From positions 1 through 10,329 of the forward strand of contig DASXTS010000222.1 of NCBI GenBank assembly GCA_036505275.1: a DNA stretch of 10,329 nt, read 5' to 3'. The DNA comes from DASXTS01 sp036505275 (GTDB lineage: Bacteria > Actinomycetota > Actinomycetes > Mycobacteriales > Pseudonocardiaceae). The number at the start of each line of letters is the position of its first letter. The first letter of the stretch is position 1. Of the stretch, positions 1-6,711 are shown piece after piece. The notes beneath the pieces are model-generated. The model worked only from the letters and a program-made list of their open reading frames with translations. It had not been told where the DNA came from and made no database searches. Both the position numbers and the translations under genes were made by a program.

Positions 1-875
1 GCGGGCGCCCGCGCCGCCGGTTCGGTATGGCGAGACCCCGGCTCGGACGGCTGCTGCGCCGGCGCGGTGCGGCGTGCCGCCGGCTCGGAGGGCCGCGGGG
101 CCGGCTCGGTACGGCGCGTCGCGGGCTCGGTACGGCGCGTCGCCGGCTCGGACGGGCGCGGGGCCGGCTCGGACGGGCGCGGGGCCGGCTCGGCACGGCG
201 GGTCACCGGCTCCTCAGTCTGTAGCGCCTGCTCGGCGAGCGCCGTCACGGCCCGCACGGTGCGCAGCGGCTTGCCGGCGGCCGGGTCGATGAGGTCGGCG
301 GCCAACTCGTCGAGCACGGTGACCGTGCCGCCGTGCGCGCCGGGATGGAAGGTCCAGTGGGCGCGGTTGTCGGAGCGGCCGGCCGTCCAGCGAAGCTGGA
401 CGACCCACTTGCCGTCCTCGCCCTTCCAGGAGTCCCAGGTGACCGCGGTGTAGTCCTGGCCGCGCTGGCCGAAGGTATTGGCGACCACCTCACCCAGGGT
501 GCGCACGTCCGGCCCGTCGTCGCGGATCGGGTGCGCCCGCTGGGCGAGGTCGGCGGTGCGGGAGCGTTCGAGCAGTACCGGGTAGGCGAACCGGTCGACC
601 CGCTCCACCGGCATGCCGGCCGCCTCGGCGACCTGCTCGACGGATGCTCCTGCTCGGATTCTGGTCTGAATCTCACGGGGACGCATCTGGCTCTCCAGCT
701 CGATCTCGATCTGGCCGAGGCGGGCAAGGTCGCCCCGTGCGGCGGCGCGCAGCCTGTCGTCTGCCCTCAACGAGAACCGCTCGGGATTGGCCTGGTCGCC
801 CGATGCGTCGCCCGCCTCGGTCTCGCAGATGACGGCGCCGTCCTCCGCAAGCCCGATGACACGCAGCGCGCGCAT
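1..875 (-). CDS. sepH: Septation protein SepH (DUF3071 family), C-terminus cut by window edge
   Basis: SepH binds FtsZ and promotes its assembly at division sites in actinobacteria (established for Streptomyces and mycobacteria). The visible 291 residues start MRALRVIGLAEDG. They contain the family signature near residues 52-75 (RLGQIEIELESQMRPREIQ), followed by a helix-turn-helix at about 66-98 (RIRAGASVEQVAEAAGMPV), then a second conserved block at 143-195 with TWDSW and WTFHPG. From about residue 220 the protein becomes a low-complexity Pro/Glu/Arg tail of 7-residue repeats, the usual disordered SepH C-terminus. The ATG at 873-875 is chosen because GGAGGGG lies 9 nt upstream and the family N-terminus begins there. 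No stop appears before base 1, so the gene is partial. It lies downstream of serC in the same direction with a 135-bp gap. Family identity is secure; the length of the tail is unknown. Confidence 0.92.
   Translation of the reverse strand, partial: MRALRVIGLAEDGAVICETEAGDASGDQANPERFSLRADDRLRAAARGDLARLGQIEIELESQMRPREIQTRIRAGASVEQVAEAAGMPVERVDRFAYPVLLERSRTADLAQRAHPIRDDGPDVRTLGEVVANTFGQRGQDYTAVTWDSWKGEDGKWVVQLRWTAGRSDNRAHWTFHPGAHGGTVTVLDELAADLIDPAAGKPLRTVRAVTALAEQALQTEEPVTRRAEPAPRPSEPAPRPSEPATRRTEPATRRTEPAPRPSEPAARRTAPAQQPSEPGSRHTEPAARAP
18..206 (-). repeat. Nine degenerate 21-bp tandem units in the sepH tail
   Basis: Nine consecutive 21-bp units start at 18, 39, 60, 81, 102, 123, 144, 165 and 186. 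Each encodes a heptad of the type TEPATRR or SEPAPRP on the minus strand. The units at 144 and 165 are identical, and those at 102 and 123 differ by one base; the units at 18, 39 and 60 are more degraded. The array preserves the reading frame, so it is a coding repeat, probably expanded by slippage or unequal exchange, and gives an alternating basic/acidic proline-rich linker. Confidence 0.85.
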
Positions 876-884
876 GATGAGCGG

Positions 885-891
885 CCCCTCC
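885..891 (-). promoter_or_regulatory. Ribosome binding site of sepH
   Basis: GGAGGGG on the minus strand, 9 nt before the ATG at 875. It is the strongest Shine-Dalgarno match in the left part of the window and fixes the sepH start. Confidence 0.75.
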
Positions 892-941
892 AAGTCTCCG
901 GCTCCAGGTCGGCTCCAACTAGGTCTGCTCGTACGCGTGAC

Positions 942-970
942 ACGGTAGGCCGGCGCGCCGGCTTGACGGT
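942..970 (-). promoter_or_regulatory. Possible sepH promoter with a perfect palindrome in its spacer
   Basis: On the minus strand a TACCGT hexamer (942-947, fitting TAnnnT) could be a -10 box. The region 16-17 bp upstream (964-970) is a poor -35. Between them lies the 14-bp perfect palindrome GCCGGCGCGCCGGC (949-962). This could be an operator, or a chance GC palindrome in GC-rich DNA. It is the only promoter-like element between serC and sepH and would allow sepH to be transcribed separately. Confidence 0.25.
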
Positions 971-988
971 GCAGACTCGCCGCGCCCC

Positions 989-1006
989 CTCCGCCTTCGG
1001 TCGGAG
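989..1006 (-). terminator. Weak hairpin after serC
   Basis: Minus-strand CTCCGACC-GAA-GGCGGAG can fold as a short stem with one bulged A. It begins 5 nt after the serC stop codon and has no U tract. It may reduce read-through into sepH, or mean nothing. Confidence 0.25.
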
Positions 1007-1010
1007 ATCT

Positions 1011-2189
1011 CTACCGGCTGGGGCCGCCGGCCGGTTCCAGCCGCTTCACGACCCAGTCGATGCAGGTGGTGAGGGCGGTCACATCGTCGGGCTCGACGGC
1101 GGGGAACATGCCGATGCGCAACTGGTTGCGGCCGAGTTTGCGATACGGCTCGGTGTCCACGATGCCGTTGGCGCGCAGCACCTTGGCGACGGCGGCGGCG
1201 TCGACCGACTCGTCGAAGTCGACGGTGCCCACGACGAGGGAGCGCTGCGCCGGGTCGCCGACGAACGGCCGGGCGTACGGCGAGCGCTCGGCCCACGAGT
1301 ACAACCGCGACGAGGAGTCGGTGGTGCGCGCGACGCACCAGTCAAGGCCGCCGTGGTCGAGCATCCATCGCACCTGGTCGTCCAACAGGAACAGGGTGGC
1401 CAGCCCGGGGGTGTTGTAGGTCTGGTCCTTGCCGGCGTTGTCGACCGCGATGGCCAGCGAGAGGAATGCCGGTATCCACCGGTCGGACGCCGCGATCTCG
1501 GCCATCCGGTCCAGCGCGGCCGGCGAGAGCAGTGCCACCCAGAGCCCGCCGTCGCTGGCGAAGCTCTTCTGCGGCGCGAAGTAATAGACATCGAACTCCG
1601 CCGGGTCCACCGGCAGCCCGCCGGCCCCGGATGTGGCGTCGATCGCAACCAGCGCATCCGTGCCGCGCGCACCGCCAGGTCGGGTGACCGGCACCATGAC
1701 CCCGGTCGACGTCTCGTTGTGCGCCCAGGCGATGACGTCGCAGGAGGGGTCGGCGGCCGATTCGGGCGCTGGCGCGGTGCCCGGCGCGGAGCTGATCACC
1801 ACCGGGTCGTCGAGAAACGGCGCATCCTTCGTCACTGCGGCGAACTTCGCCGAGAACTCCCCGTAGGCCAGGTGCAGCGCCCGCCCGCGGACCAGCCCGA
1901 ACGCCGCCACCTCCCAGAACGCGGTCGTTCCGCCGTTGCCGAACACCACCTGGTAGCCGTCCGGCAGCCGGAACAGCTCCGTCAGCCCATCGCGCAGCCG
2001 CCGCACCATCGACTTGACCGGAGCCTGCCGGTGCGACGTGCCCAGCAGCGCGGCGCCGCGGGTGGCGAGCGCGCGCACCGACTCAGGCCGCACCTTGGAC
2101 GGACCGCAGCCGAAGCGCCCGTCGGACGGTTTGAGGTGGTCGGGAATCCGCAGGGTGGTGGCGTCCGCCGTGGCAGCCTCTGTGGTCAC
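1011..2189 (-). CDS. serC: Phosphoserine aminotransferase
   Basis: PLP enzyme converting 3-phosphohydroxypyruvate and glutamate to phosphoserine and 2-oxoglutarate, the second step of serine synthesis; cytosolic. The 392 residues match the actinobacterial SerC type closely: FGCGPSKVRPE at 27-36, GTSHRQAPVKS at 50-60, WAHNETSTGV at 155-164, IDATSGAGG at 183-191, the PLP-lysine motif APQKSFASDGG with Lys208, TYNTP at 257-261, and the terminal block DTEPYRKLGRNQLRIGMFP at 345-363. The GTG at 2187-2189 is the natural start because the family N-terminus (an N-terminal tail, then PxxLKPxDGRFG) follows it. The preceding GGGA is a weak ribosome site. The gene begins 14 bp after the citA stop, so an operon with citA is likely. 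PdxH, which makes its cofactor, is encoded divergently nearby. A long open frame continues upstream across citA but encodes no homologous protein. Confidence 0.95.
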   Translation of the reverse strand: MTTEAATADATTLRIPDHLKPSDGRFGCGPSKVRPESVRALATRGAALLGTSHRQAPVKSMVRRLRDGLTELFRLPDGYQVVFGNGGTTAFWEVAAFGLVRGRALHLAYGEFSAKFAAVTKDAPFLDDPVVISSAPGTAPAPESAADPSCDVIAWAHNETSTGVMVPVTRPGGARGTDALVAIDATSGAGGLPVDPAEFDVYYFAPQKSFASDGGLWVALLSPAALDRMAEIAASDRWIPAFLSLAIAVDNAGKDQTYNTPGLATLFLLDDQVRWMLDHGGLDWCVARTTDSSSRLYSWAERSPYARPFVGDPAQRSLVVGTVDFDESVDAAAVAKVLRANGIVDTEPYRKLGRNQLRIGMFPAVEPDDVTALTTCIDWVVKRLEPAGGPSR

Positions 2190-2203
2190 GGTGTCCCAGT
2201 GTG

Positions 2204-3346
2204 TCAGGAGCCGATGGGCGCCGGGTGAGTGATCTCGTCCCAGCCCTCCACCGCGGCCGGGCGGCGCGGGCTGGGTCCGATGTACTCCGCCGACGGGCGG
2301 ACCAGCCGGCCGGTGCGCTTCTGCTCCATGATGTGTGCGCACCAGCCGCCGGTGCGGGCACACGTGAACATCGCCGGCATCATGTGCGGCGGCACGCCGG
2401 CGAAGTCCAGGATGACCGCGGCCCAGAACTCGACGTTGGTCTCGATGACCCGGTCCGGTCGGCGGTCCCGCAGTTCGGCGAGCGCGGCCTCCTCCAGCGC
2501 GAGCGCCACCTCGTAGCGTGGCGCGTTCAGCTCCTTGCAGGCGCGCCGCAGCACCCTGGCCCGCGGGTCCTCGGCCCGGTAGACCCGGTGGCCGAAGCCC
2601 ATCAGCCGCCGCCCGGAGTCCAGGGTGGCGCGCACCACCGGCAGGGCATCGCCGCGCCGCTCCACCTCCTCCAGCATGGGCAGCACCCTGGCCGGCGCGC
2701 CGCCGTGCAGCGGGCCGCTCATCGCGCCGATCGCCCCGGACAGGCAGGCGGCCACGTCGGCGCCGGTGGAGGCGATCACCCGCGCGGTGAACGTCGAAGC
2801 GTTCAGGCCGTGTTCGGCGGCGGAGACCCAGTAGGCGTCCACCGCGCGCACGTGCGCCGGATCCGGCTCGCCGCGCCAGCGGGTCATGAACCGCTCGGTG
2901 ATGGTGGCGCACAGGTCGATGCGTTTCTGTGGCACGGCCGGCTGGTGCAGCCCGCGGGCCGATTGCGCCACGTACGACAACGCCATCACAGACACCCGGG
3001 CGAGCTGCTCGCGCGCCTCGTCGTCGGAGACGTCCAGCAGCGGCTGGTAGCCCCAGATCGGCGCCAGCATCGCCAGCGCAGCCTGAACGTCGACCCGCAC
3101 ATCGCCGGAGTGCACCGGGATGGGGAACGGGTCGGCCGGCGGCAACCCCGGCCCGAACCGGCCGTCGACCAGCAACGCCCACACGTTGCCGAAGGTCACC
3201 CTCCCGACCAGGTCCTCGATGTCCACCCCGCGGTACCGCAACGCACCGCCGTCGCGGTCCGGTTCGGCGATCTCGGTCCGGAACGCCACCACGCCCTCCA
3301 GCCCCGGCCGAAAGCTGTCGGGCGCGGCTACAGCCGGCTCAGCCAT
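2204..3346 (-). CDS. citA: Citrate synthase 2 (CitA-type paralogue)
   Basis: Citrate/2-methylcitrate synthase family, condensing oxaloacetate with acetyl-CoA; 380 residues, shorter than the GltA in this window. Motifs include GGALRYRGVDIEDLV (33-47), the oxaloacetate-site region YWVSAAEHGLNASTFTAR (172-189), GPLHGGAPARV with catalytic His214, GFGHRVYRAEDPRA with His253, and ETNVEFWAA, where Glu306 sits at the place of the usual catalytic Asp. The C-terminal block CAHIMEQKRTGRLVRPSAEY is typical. It closely resembles mycobacterial CitA (Rv0889c) from memory, including the Glu. The ATG at 3344-3346 has AAAGGAG 10 nt upstream; the same frame stays open further upstream, but that part (to 3475) looks non-coding. 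It leads the citA-serC pair. Whether it makes citrate or 2-methylcitrate in vivo cannot be told from sequence. Confidence 0.93.
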   Translation of the reverse strand: MAEPAVAAPDSFRPGLEGVVAFRTEIAEPDRDGGALRYRGVDIEDLVGRVTFGNVWALLVDGRFGPGLPPADPFPIPVHSGDVRVDVQAALAMLAPIWGYQPLLDVSDDEAREQLARVSVMALSYVAQSARGLHQPAVPQKRIDLCATITERFMTRWRGEPDPAHVRAVDAYWVSAAEHGLNASTFTARVIASTGADVAACLSGAIGAMSGPLHGGAPARVLPMLEEVERRGDALPVVRATLDSGRRLMGFGHRVYRAEDPRARVLRRACKELNAPRYEVALALEEAALAELRDRRPDRVIETNVEFWAAVILDFAGVPPHMMPAMFTCARTGGWCAHIMEQKRTGRLVRPSAEYIGPSPRRPAAVEGWDEITHPAPIGS

Positions 3347-3356
3347 CAATGCGACT

Positions 3357-3363
3357 CTCCTTT
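3357..3363 (-). promoter_or_regulatory. Ribosome binding site of citA
   Basis: AAAGGAG on the minus strand, 10 nt before the ATG at 3346. It decides the start against in-frame upstream codons. Confidence 0.7.
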
Positions 3364-3527
3364 GAATCAGCGCCGCTGGCCGGGGCTGCCGGCAGCGTCG
3401 CACTGGCGGTTGTAGCAACAGTGCACGTCCGGGGCCTCGGCGGCAATTCGGCCTCCAGCTCAGTCGAAGTGGCATGAGTCACGCGAGCGTGGCCGGTTGG
3501 GACTGTCTGTGATCGCGGTCGAGGCTC

Positions 3528-3533
3528 TACGTT
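3528..3533 (+). promoter_or_regulatory. Candidate -10 box of pdxH (leaderless)
   Basis: TACGTT fits the actinobacterial TAnnnT -10 pattern and ends 6 nt before the pdxH ATG, where transcription would be expected to begin. No Shine-Dalgarno sequence precedes that ATG, so a leaderless mRNA fits both facts. No convincing -35 is seen. The rest of the 193-bp divergent gap to citA (3347-3539) shows only short GC palindromes such as CTGCCGGCAG and no clear citA promoter. Confidence 0.4.
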
Positions 3534-3539
3534 CATGCA

Positions 3540-4196
3540 ATGGTGCTGTCGAACGATCCGCTGAGCGGCGTGCGGGTGGACTACTCGGCATCCGAGCTCG
3601 ACGAGGCGGCGATGGCGCCGACCTGGTGGGAGCAGCTGTCGAGCTGGCTGGCCGACGCCGTGCGGGCCGACCTGCCCGAGCCGACGGCGATGGTGCTGGC
3701 CACCGCCGATCTGGAGGGCCGTCCGTCGTCCCGGGCCGTGCTGTGCAAGGCGATCGACGAGCGCGGCGTGGTGTTCTGCACCAACTACACCTCGAACAAG
3801 AGCCACGACATGTGGGCCACGAGGTACGCCAGTGCCACGTTCCCCTGGATCGCGCTGCACCGGCAGGCCCACGTGCAAGGCTCGGTGGAGCGGGTGTCGG
3901 CCGCGGAGACCGCGCTCTACTGGCGGGCCAGGCCGCGCGAGGCTCAGCTCGGCGCCTGGGCGTCCAACCAGTCGCGGGTGGTGCCGTCCCGGCAGGCGCT
4001 GGACAACGCTTACGAGGCGGCCCGCCGGCGCTATGCCGACGTGGAGCAGATTCCGGTGCCGCCGCACTGGGGCGGGGTGCTGATCCGGCCGGACTTCGCC
4101 GAGTTCTGGTGCGGCCGGGCCAGCCGGATGCACGACCGCATCCGGTACCGGGTCGACTCCGACCGGCAGTGGACCCTGGAACGCCTCGCACCGTAG
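3540..4196 (+). CDS. pdxH: Pyridoxamine/pyridoxine 5'-phosphate oxidase
   Basis: FMN flavoprotein oxidising PNP or PMP with O2 to pyridoxal 5'-phosphate. The 218 residues match the usual length. Visible family elements, with E. coli equivalents recalled from memory: RPSSRAVLCK (61-70, FMN phosphate contacts), FCTNYTSNK (79-87), FPWIALHRQAHVQG (101-114) with Gln109, YWRARPREAQLGAWASNQS (127-145), PPHWGG (175-180), and the terminal FWCGRASRMHDR (189-200), holding Trp190 and the Arg196-x-His198 substrate pair, then WTLERLAP as the C-terminus. Oddities: SNK replaces the common SRK, so an FMN-contacting Arg is Asn86, and the usual RPRGSQ is RPREAQ. These may be lineage features. The ATG at 3540 has no Shine-Dalgarno; an ATG at 3535 is out of frame. 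Divergent from citA, upstream of gltA. Confidence 0.94.
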   Translation: MVLSNDPLSGVRVDYSASELDEAAMAPTWWEQLSSWLADAVRADLPEPTAMVLATADLEGRPSSRAVLCKAIDERGVVFCTNYTSNKSHDMWATRYASATFPWIALHRQAHVQGSVERVSAAETALYWRARPREAQLGAWASNQSRVVPSRQALDNAYEAARRRYADVEQIPVPPHWGGVLIRPDFAEFWCGRASRMHDRIRYRVDSDRQWTLERLAP

Positions 4197-4238
4197 CGGG
4201 TGCCTCGGCGGATGCTGCGGACGCTCGTCGGCAAGGAC

Positions 4239-4244
4239 TAGCGT
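4239..4244 (+). promoter_or_regulatory. Candidate -10 box of gltA
   Basis: TAGCGT in the 96-bp pdxH-gltA gap matches the TAnnnT pattern and would give a leader of about 40 nt containing the gltA ribosome site. The -35 region is not recognisable, so this is a weak call. Confidence 0.3.
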
Positions 4245-4280
4245 GGTCAGCACACTCGCACAGACAGCCCGCACAAGCGT

Positions 4281-4286
4281 GGGAGG
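4281..4286 (+). promoter_or_regulatory. Ribosome binding site of gltA
   Basis: GGGAGG, 6 nt before the ATG at 4293; it fixes the gltA start. Confidence 0.7.
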
Positions 4287-4292
4287 TTCCGG

Positions 4293-5630
4293 ATGCCTGA
4301 CGCAACCGCCACCACCGAGGCGCCGAGCCGGCAGTCGACCGAGCCCGACACGGTGACGCTGCATCACGACGGGCGCCAGCTCGAGATGCCCGTGTCGCAC
4401 GCCACCGAGGGCGCCAGCGGGATCGACGTCGGGAAGCTGCTGGCCACCACGGGCATGGTCACGTTGGACCCCGGGTTCGTGAACACGGCACCGTGCTCGT
4501 CCCAGATCACGTACATCGACGGCGACGCCGGCATCCTGCGCTACCGGGGCTACCCGATCGAGCAGCTCGCGGAGAAGTCGACCTTCATCGAGGTCAGCTA
4601 CCTGCTGATCTACGGGCGCCTGCCGACAAGGGACGAGCTGAACGCGTTCACGGAGAAGATCAAGCGGCACACCCTGCTGCACGAGGACCTCAAGCGGTTC
4701 TTCGACGGCTTCCCGCGCGACGCGCACCCGATGCCGGTGCTGTCCTCAGCGGTGTCCGCGCTGTCCACCTTCTACCAGGACAGCCTCAACCCGTTCGACG
4801 CCAACCAGGTCGAGATCTCCACCATCCGGCTGCTGGCCAAGGTGCCGACGATCGCGGCGTATGCGTACAAGAAGTCGGTGGGTCAGCCCTTCCTGTACCC
4901 CGACAACACCCGCGGGCTGGTGCAGAACTTCCTGCGCATGACGTTCGGGCTGCCGGCCGAGCCGTACGACGTCGACCCGGAGGTGGTCAGGGCGCTGGAC
5001 ATGCTGTTCGTGCTGCACGCCGACCACGAGCAGAACTGTTCGACCTCCACCGTGCGCCTGGTCGGCTCCTCGGAGGCCAACCTGTTCGCGTCCATCTCGG
5101 CCGGCATCAACGCCCTGTTCGGCCCGCTGCACGGCGGCGCGAACCAGTCCGTGCTCGAGATGCTGGACCGGATCCGGAACCACGGCCAGGGCGACGTCGG
5201 CACCTTCGTCAAGAAGGTGAAGGACCGGGAGGAGGGCGCGAAGCTGATGGGTTTCGGCCATCGGGTCTACAAGAACTATGACCCGCGCGCGGCAATCGTC
5301 AAGCGAACCGCCGACGAGATCCTGGCCAAGATCGGCGGCGACGACGAGCTGCTGGGCATCGCCAAGCGACTGGAGGAAACCGCGCTGGCCGACGACTACT
5401 TCGTCGAGCGCAAGCTCTACCCGAACGTCGACTTCTACACGGGGCTGATCTACCGCGCCATGGGGTTCCCCACCAAGATGTTCACCGTCCTGTTCGCGCT
5501 CGGCCGGCTGCCCGGGTGGATTGCGCACTGGCGCGAGATGATCTCCGACCCGGCCACCAAGATCGGTCGACCGCGCCAGGTGTACACCGGCCCCACCGAG
5601 CGCGACTACGTCCCCATCGAAGCCCGCTGA
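4293..5630 (+). CDS. gltA: Citrate synthase, main (type II, GltA)
   Basis: First enzyme of the TCA cycle: oxaloacetate + acetyl-CoA -> citrate + CoA. The 445 residues are the expected length of the long, type II form, with the N-terminal extension seen in E. coli GltA. Motifs: VTLDPGFVNTAPCSSQITYIDG DAG at 56-80, GILRYRGYPIEQLA (80-93), LHADHEQNCSTSTVR (241-255) with oxaloacetate-site His245, FGPLHGGANQ with catalytic His280, LMGFGHRVYKNYDPRA with His323, and YPNVDFYTGL with catalytic Asp380. The residue spacings match E. coli His229/His264/His305/Asp362 within two positions. The C-terminal RPRQVYTGPTERDYVPIEAR is typical of actinobacterial GltA. Unlike CitA in this window, the full His/His/Asp triad is intact. 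It lies 96 bp after pdxH, probably with its own promoter, and is followed 17 bp later by the large palindrome that may end its transcript. Confidence 0.97.
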   Translation: MPDATATTEAPSRQSTEPDTVTLHHDGRQLEMPVSHATEGASGIDVGKLLATTGMVTLDPGFVNTAPCSSQITYIDGDAGILRYRGYPIEQLAEKSTFIEVSYLLIYGRLPTRDELNAFTEKIKRHTLLHEDLKRFFDGFPRDAHPMPVLSSAVSALSTFYQDSLNPFDANQVEISTIRLLAKVPTIAAYAYKKSVGQPFLYPDNTRGLVQNFLRMTFGLPAEPYDVDPEVVRALDMLFVLHADHEQNCSTSTVRLVGSSEANLFASISAGINALFGPLHGGANQSVLEMLDRIRNHGQGDVGTFVKKVKDREEGAKLMGFGHRVYKNYDPRAAIVKRTADEILAKIGGDDELLGIAKRLEETALADDYFVERKLYPNVDFYTGLIYRAMGFPTKMFTVLFALGRLPGWIAHWREMISDPATKIGRPRQVYTGPTERDYVPIEAR

Positions 5631-5647
5631 CAGACGGCTGCTCACGA

Positions 5648-5685
5648 CTTATCCACAGGACCGCGCCAGCGGTCCTGTGGATAAG
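5648..5685. repeat. Perfect palindrome with two inverted consensus DnaA boxes
   Basis: The 17-base arm CTTATCCACAGGACCGC (5648-5664) pairs exactly with 5669-5685 across a GCCA loop. Each arm holds a perfect DnaA box: TTATCCACA at 5649-5657 and its complement TGTGGATAA at 5676-5684. As RNA it would be a very stable hairpin starting 17 nt after the gltA stop, which is a terminator-like position, but no U tract follows. As DNA it is a symmetric double DnaA site. It could serve as gltA terminator, DnaA-responsive element, or both. Confidence 0.8.
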
Positions 5686-5689
5686 CTCC

Positions 5690-5698
5690 TGTGGATGG
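5690..5698 (-). promoter_or_regulatory. Third, weaker DnaA-like box over the mtnA start
   Basis: TGTGGATGG (complement CCATCCACA) keeps the TCCACA core and fits the relaxed actinobacterial consensus as I recall it, with 7 of 9 matches to TTATCCACA. It belongs to a 10-bp direct repeat, TCCTGTGGAT at 5673 and 5687, and overlaps the mtnA ATG at 5695. Confidence 0.45.
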
Positions 5699-6711
5699 TT
5701 CGGACCGTGGTGTGGACCGAGCGCGGGCTCGACGTGGTGGACCAGACCGCGCTGCCCGAGGTGCGGCGGGTGCTGCTGTCCACCGTGGACGACGTGGTGT
5801 CGGCCATTGCCCGGTTGGTGGTGCGTGGCGCGCCGCAACTGGGCGTGGTGGGAGCGCTCGGCGTAGCGCTGGCCGCGCGGGCCAGGGCCCCGGGCTACGA
5901 CCCGGCGGGCGTTCGGGCCGACGCGCAGCGCATCGCAACCGCCAGGCCGACCGCGGTCAACCTGCGGTGGGGCGTCGAGCAGGCGTTGCAGGCCGTGGAC
6001 GGCGGCCCGGAGGCGGTGCTGGCGGCCGCCCTCGCCCTTCTCGACGCCGATGTCGCGGCCTGCGAGGCGCTGTCCCGGCGTGGCGCCGATCTGCTGGTCG
6101 AGCTGTGCGGCCGGCATCCGCTCACCCTCCACACGCACTGCAACGCCGGCGCCCTGGCCTGCGTGGACTGGGGCACCGCGCTCGGCATCGTGCGGGCGCT
6201 GCACGAGCGCGGCGCGGTCAAGCTGGTGGTGGTGGACGAGACCAGGCCGCTGCTGCAGGGGTCGCGGATCACCGCCACCGAACTGGCGACGCTCGGTGTC
6301 GAGCACCGGGTGGTGGTGGACGGCGCCGGCCCGTCGATCATCGCCAGCGGGCTGGTCGACGCCGTCGCGGTCGGTGCCGACCGGATAGCCGCCAACGGCG
6401 ACGTGGTGAACAAGATCGGCACCTACCCGCTGGCGCTGGCCGCGGTTCGGGCCGGCGTGCCGTTCGTGGTCGCCGCGCCAGAGTCCACAGTGGACATGGC
6501 GACCGCGTCAGGCGCGGCCGTCACCGTAGAGCAGCGCGCGGCCGAGGAGGTCCTGGAGATCGCCGGCCGGCGCCTCGCCCCGGTCACCTCGGACGCCTGG
6601 AATCCCGCCTTCGACGTCACCCCGGCCGACCTGGTGACCGCGATCGTCACGGAGCGGCGGGTGTGGCGGCCTGGGCGGCCGGGCTGGAACAGGTCTGGGC
6701 GGCCGGGCTAG
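5695..6711 (+). CDS. mtnA: S-methyl-5-thioribose-1-phosphate isomerase
   Basis: Isomerises methylthioribose-1-phosphate to methylthioribulose-1-phosphate in methionine salvage. The protein is 338 residues. Family motifs: VVDQTALPE (14-22), VRGAPQLGV (43-51), RPTAVNLRWG (84-93), THCNAGALA (147-155) with catalytic Cys149, DETRPLLQGSR (181-191), VGADRIAANGDVVNKIGTY (226-244) with catalytic Asp229, AAPESTVD (260-267) and NPAFDVTPADLVTAIVTE (303-320). The ATG at 5695 is preferred because MVRTVVW matches the family N-terminus; a GTG at 5677 would lie inside the hairpin. No Shine-Dalgarno is seen: the 9 nt before the ATG abut the hairpin. The last 14 residues (RPGRPGWNRSGRPG region) come from a tandem duplication and are outside the conserved fold. 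The gene converges on mscR with stop codons sharing two bases. No other methionine-salvage gene is in view. A related aldose-phosphate isomerase or eIF2B-like protein is less likely given both catalytic residues. Confidence 0.93.
   Translation: MVRTVVWTERGLDVVDQTALPEVRRVLLSTVDDVVSAIARLVVRGAPQLGVVGALGVALAARARAPGYDPAGVRADAQRIATARPTAVNLRWGVEQALQAVDGGPEAVLAAALALLDADVAACEALSRRGADLLVELCGRHPLTLHTHCNAGALACVDWGTALGIVRALHERGAVKLVVVDETRPLLQGSRITATELATLGVEHRVVVDGAGPSIIASGLVDAVAVGADRIAANGDVVNKIGTYPLALAAVRAGVPFVVAAPESTVDMATASGAAVTVEQRAAEEVLEIAGRRLAPVTSDAWNPAFDVTPADLVTAIVTERRVWRPGRPGWNRSGRPG

Noticed and set aside
18..206. Regular 21-bp repeats considered as a CRISPR array
   Set aside because: There are no unique spacers; units are contiguous and encode an in-frame heptad in SepH.
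333..2228. Very long plus-strand open frame (631 codons) opposite sepH and serC
   Set aside because: Antisense shadow of two well-recognised genes in GC-rich DNA; the translation is Arg/Gly/Pro-rich with no family motifs. The same applies to plus-strand frames at 2201-3415, 7913-8803 and 8813-9607, the minus frames at 3339-4727 and 4746-5645, and the same-strand out-of-frame reading at 5691-7871.
2190..3182. Upstream in-frame extension that would fuse extra sequence to SerC
   Set aside because: It overlaps citA in another frame and shows no resemblance to any protein; SerC's own N-terminus begins at the GTG at 2189.
4190..4206. Possible terminator GCACC...GGTGC at the end of pdxH
   Set aside because: Only a 5-bp stem with no U tract; not distinguishable from chance in this composition.
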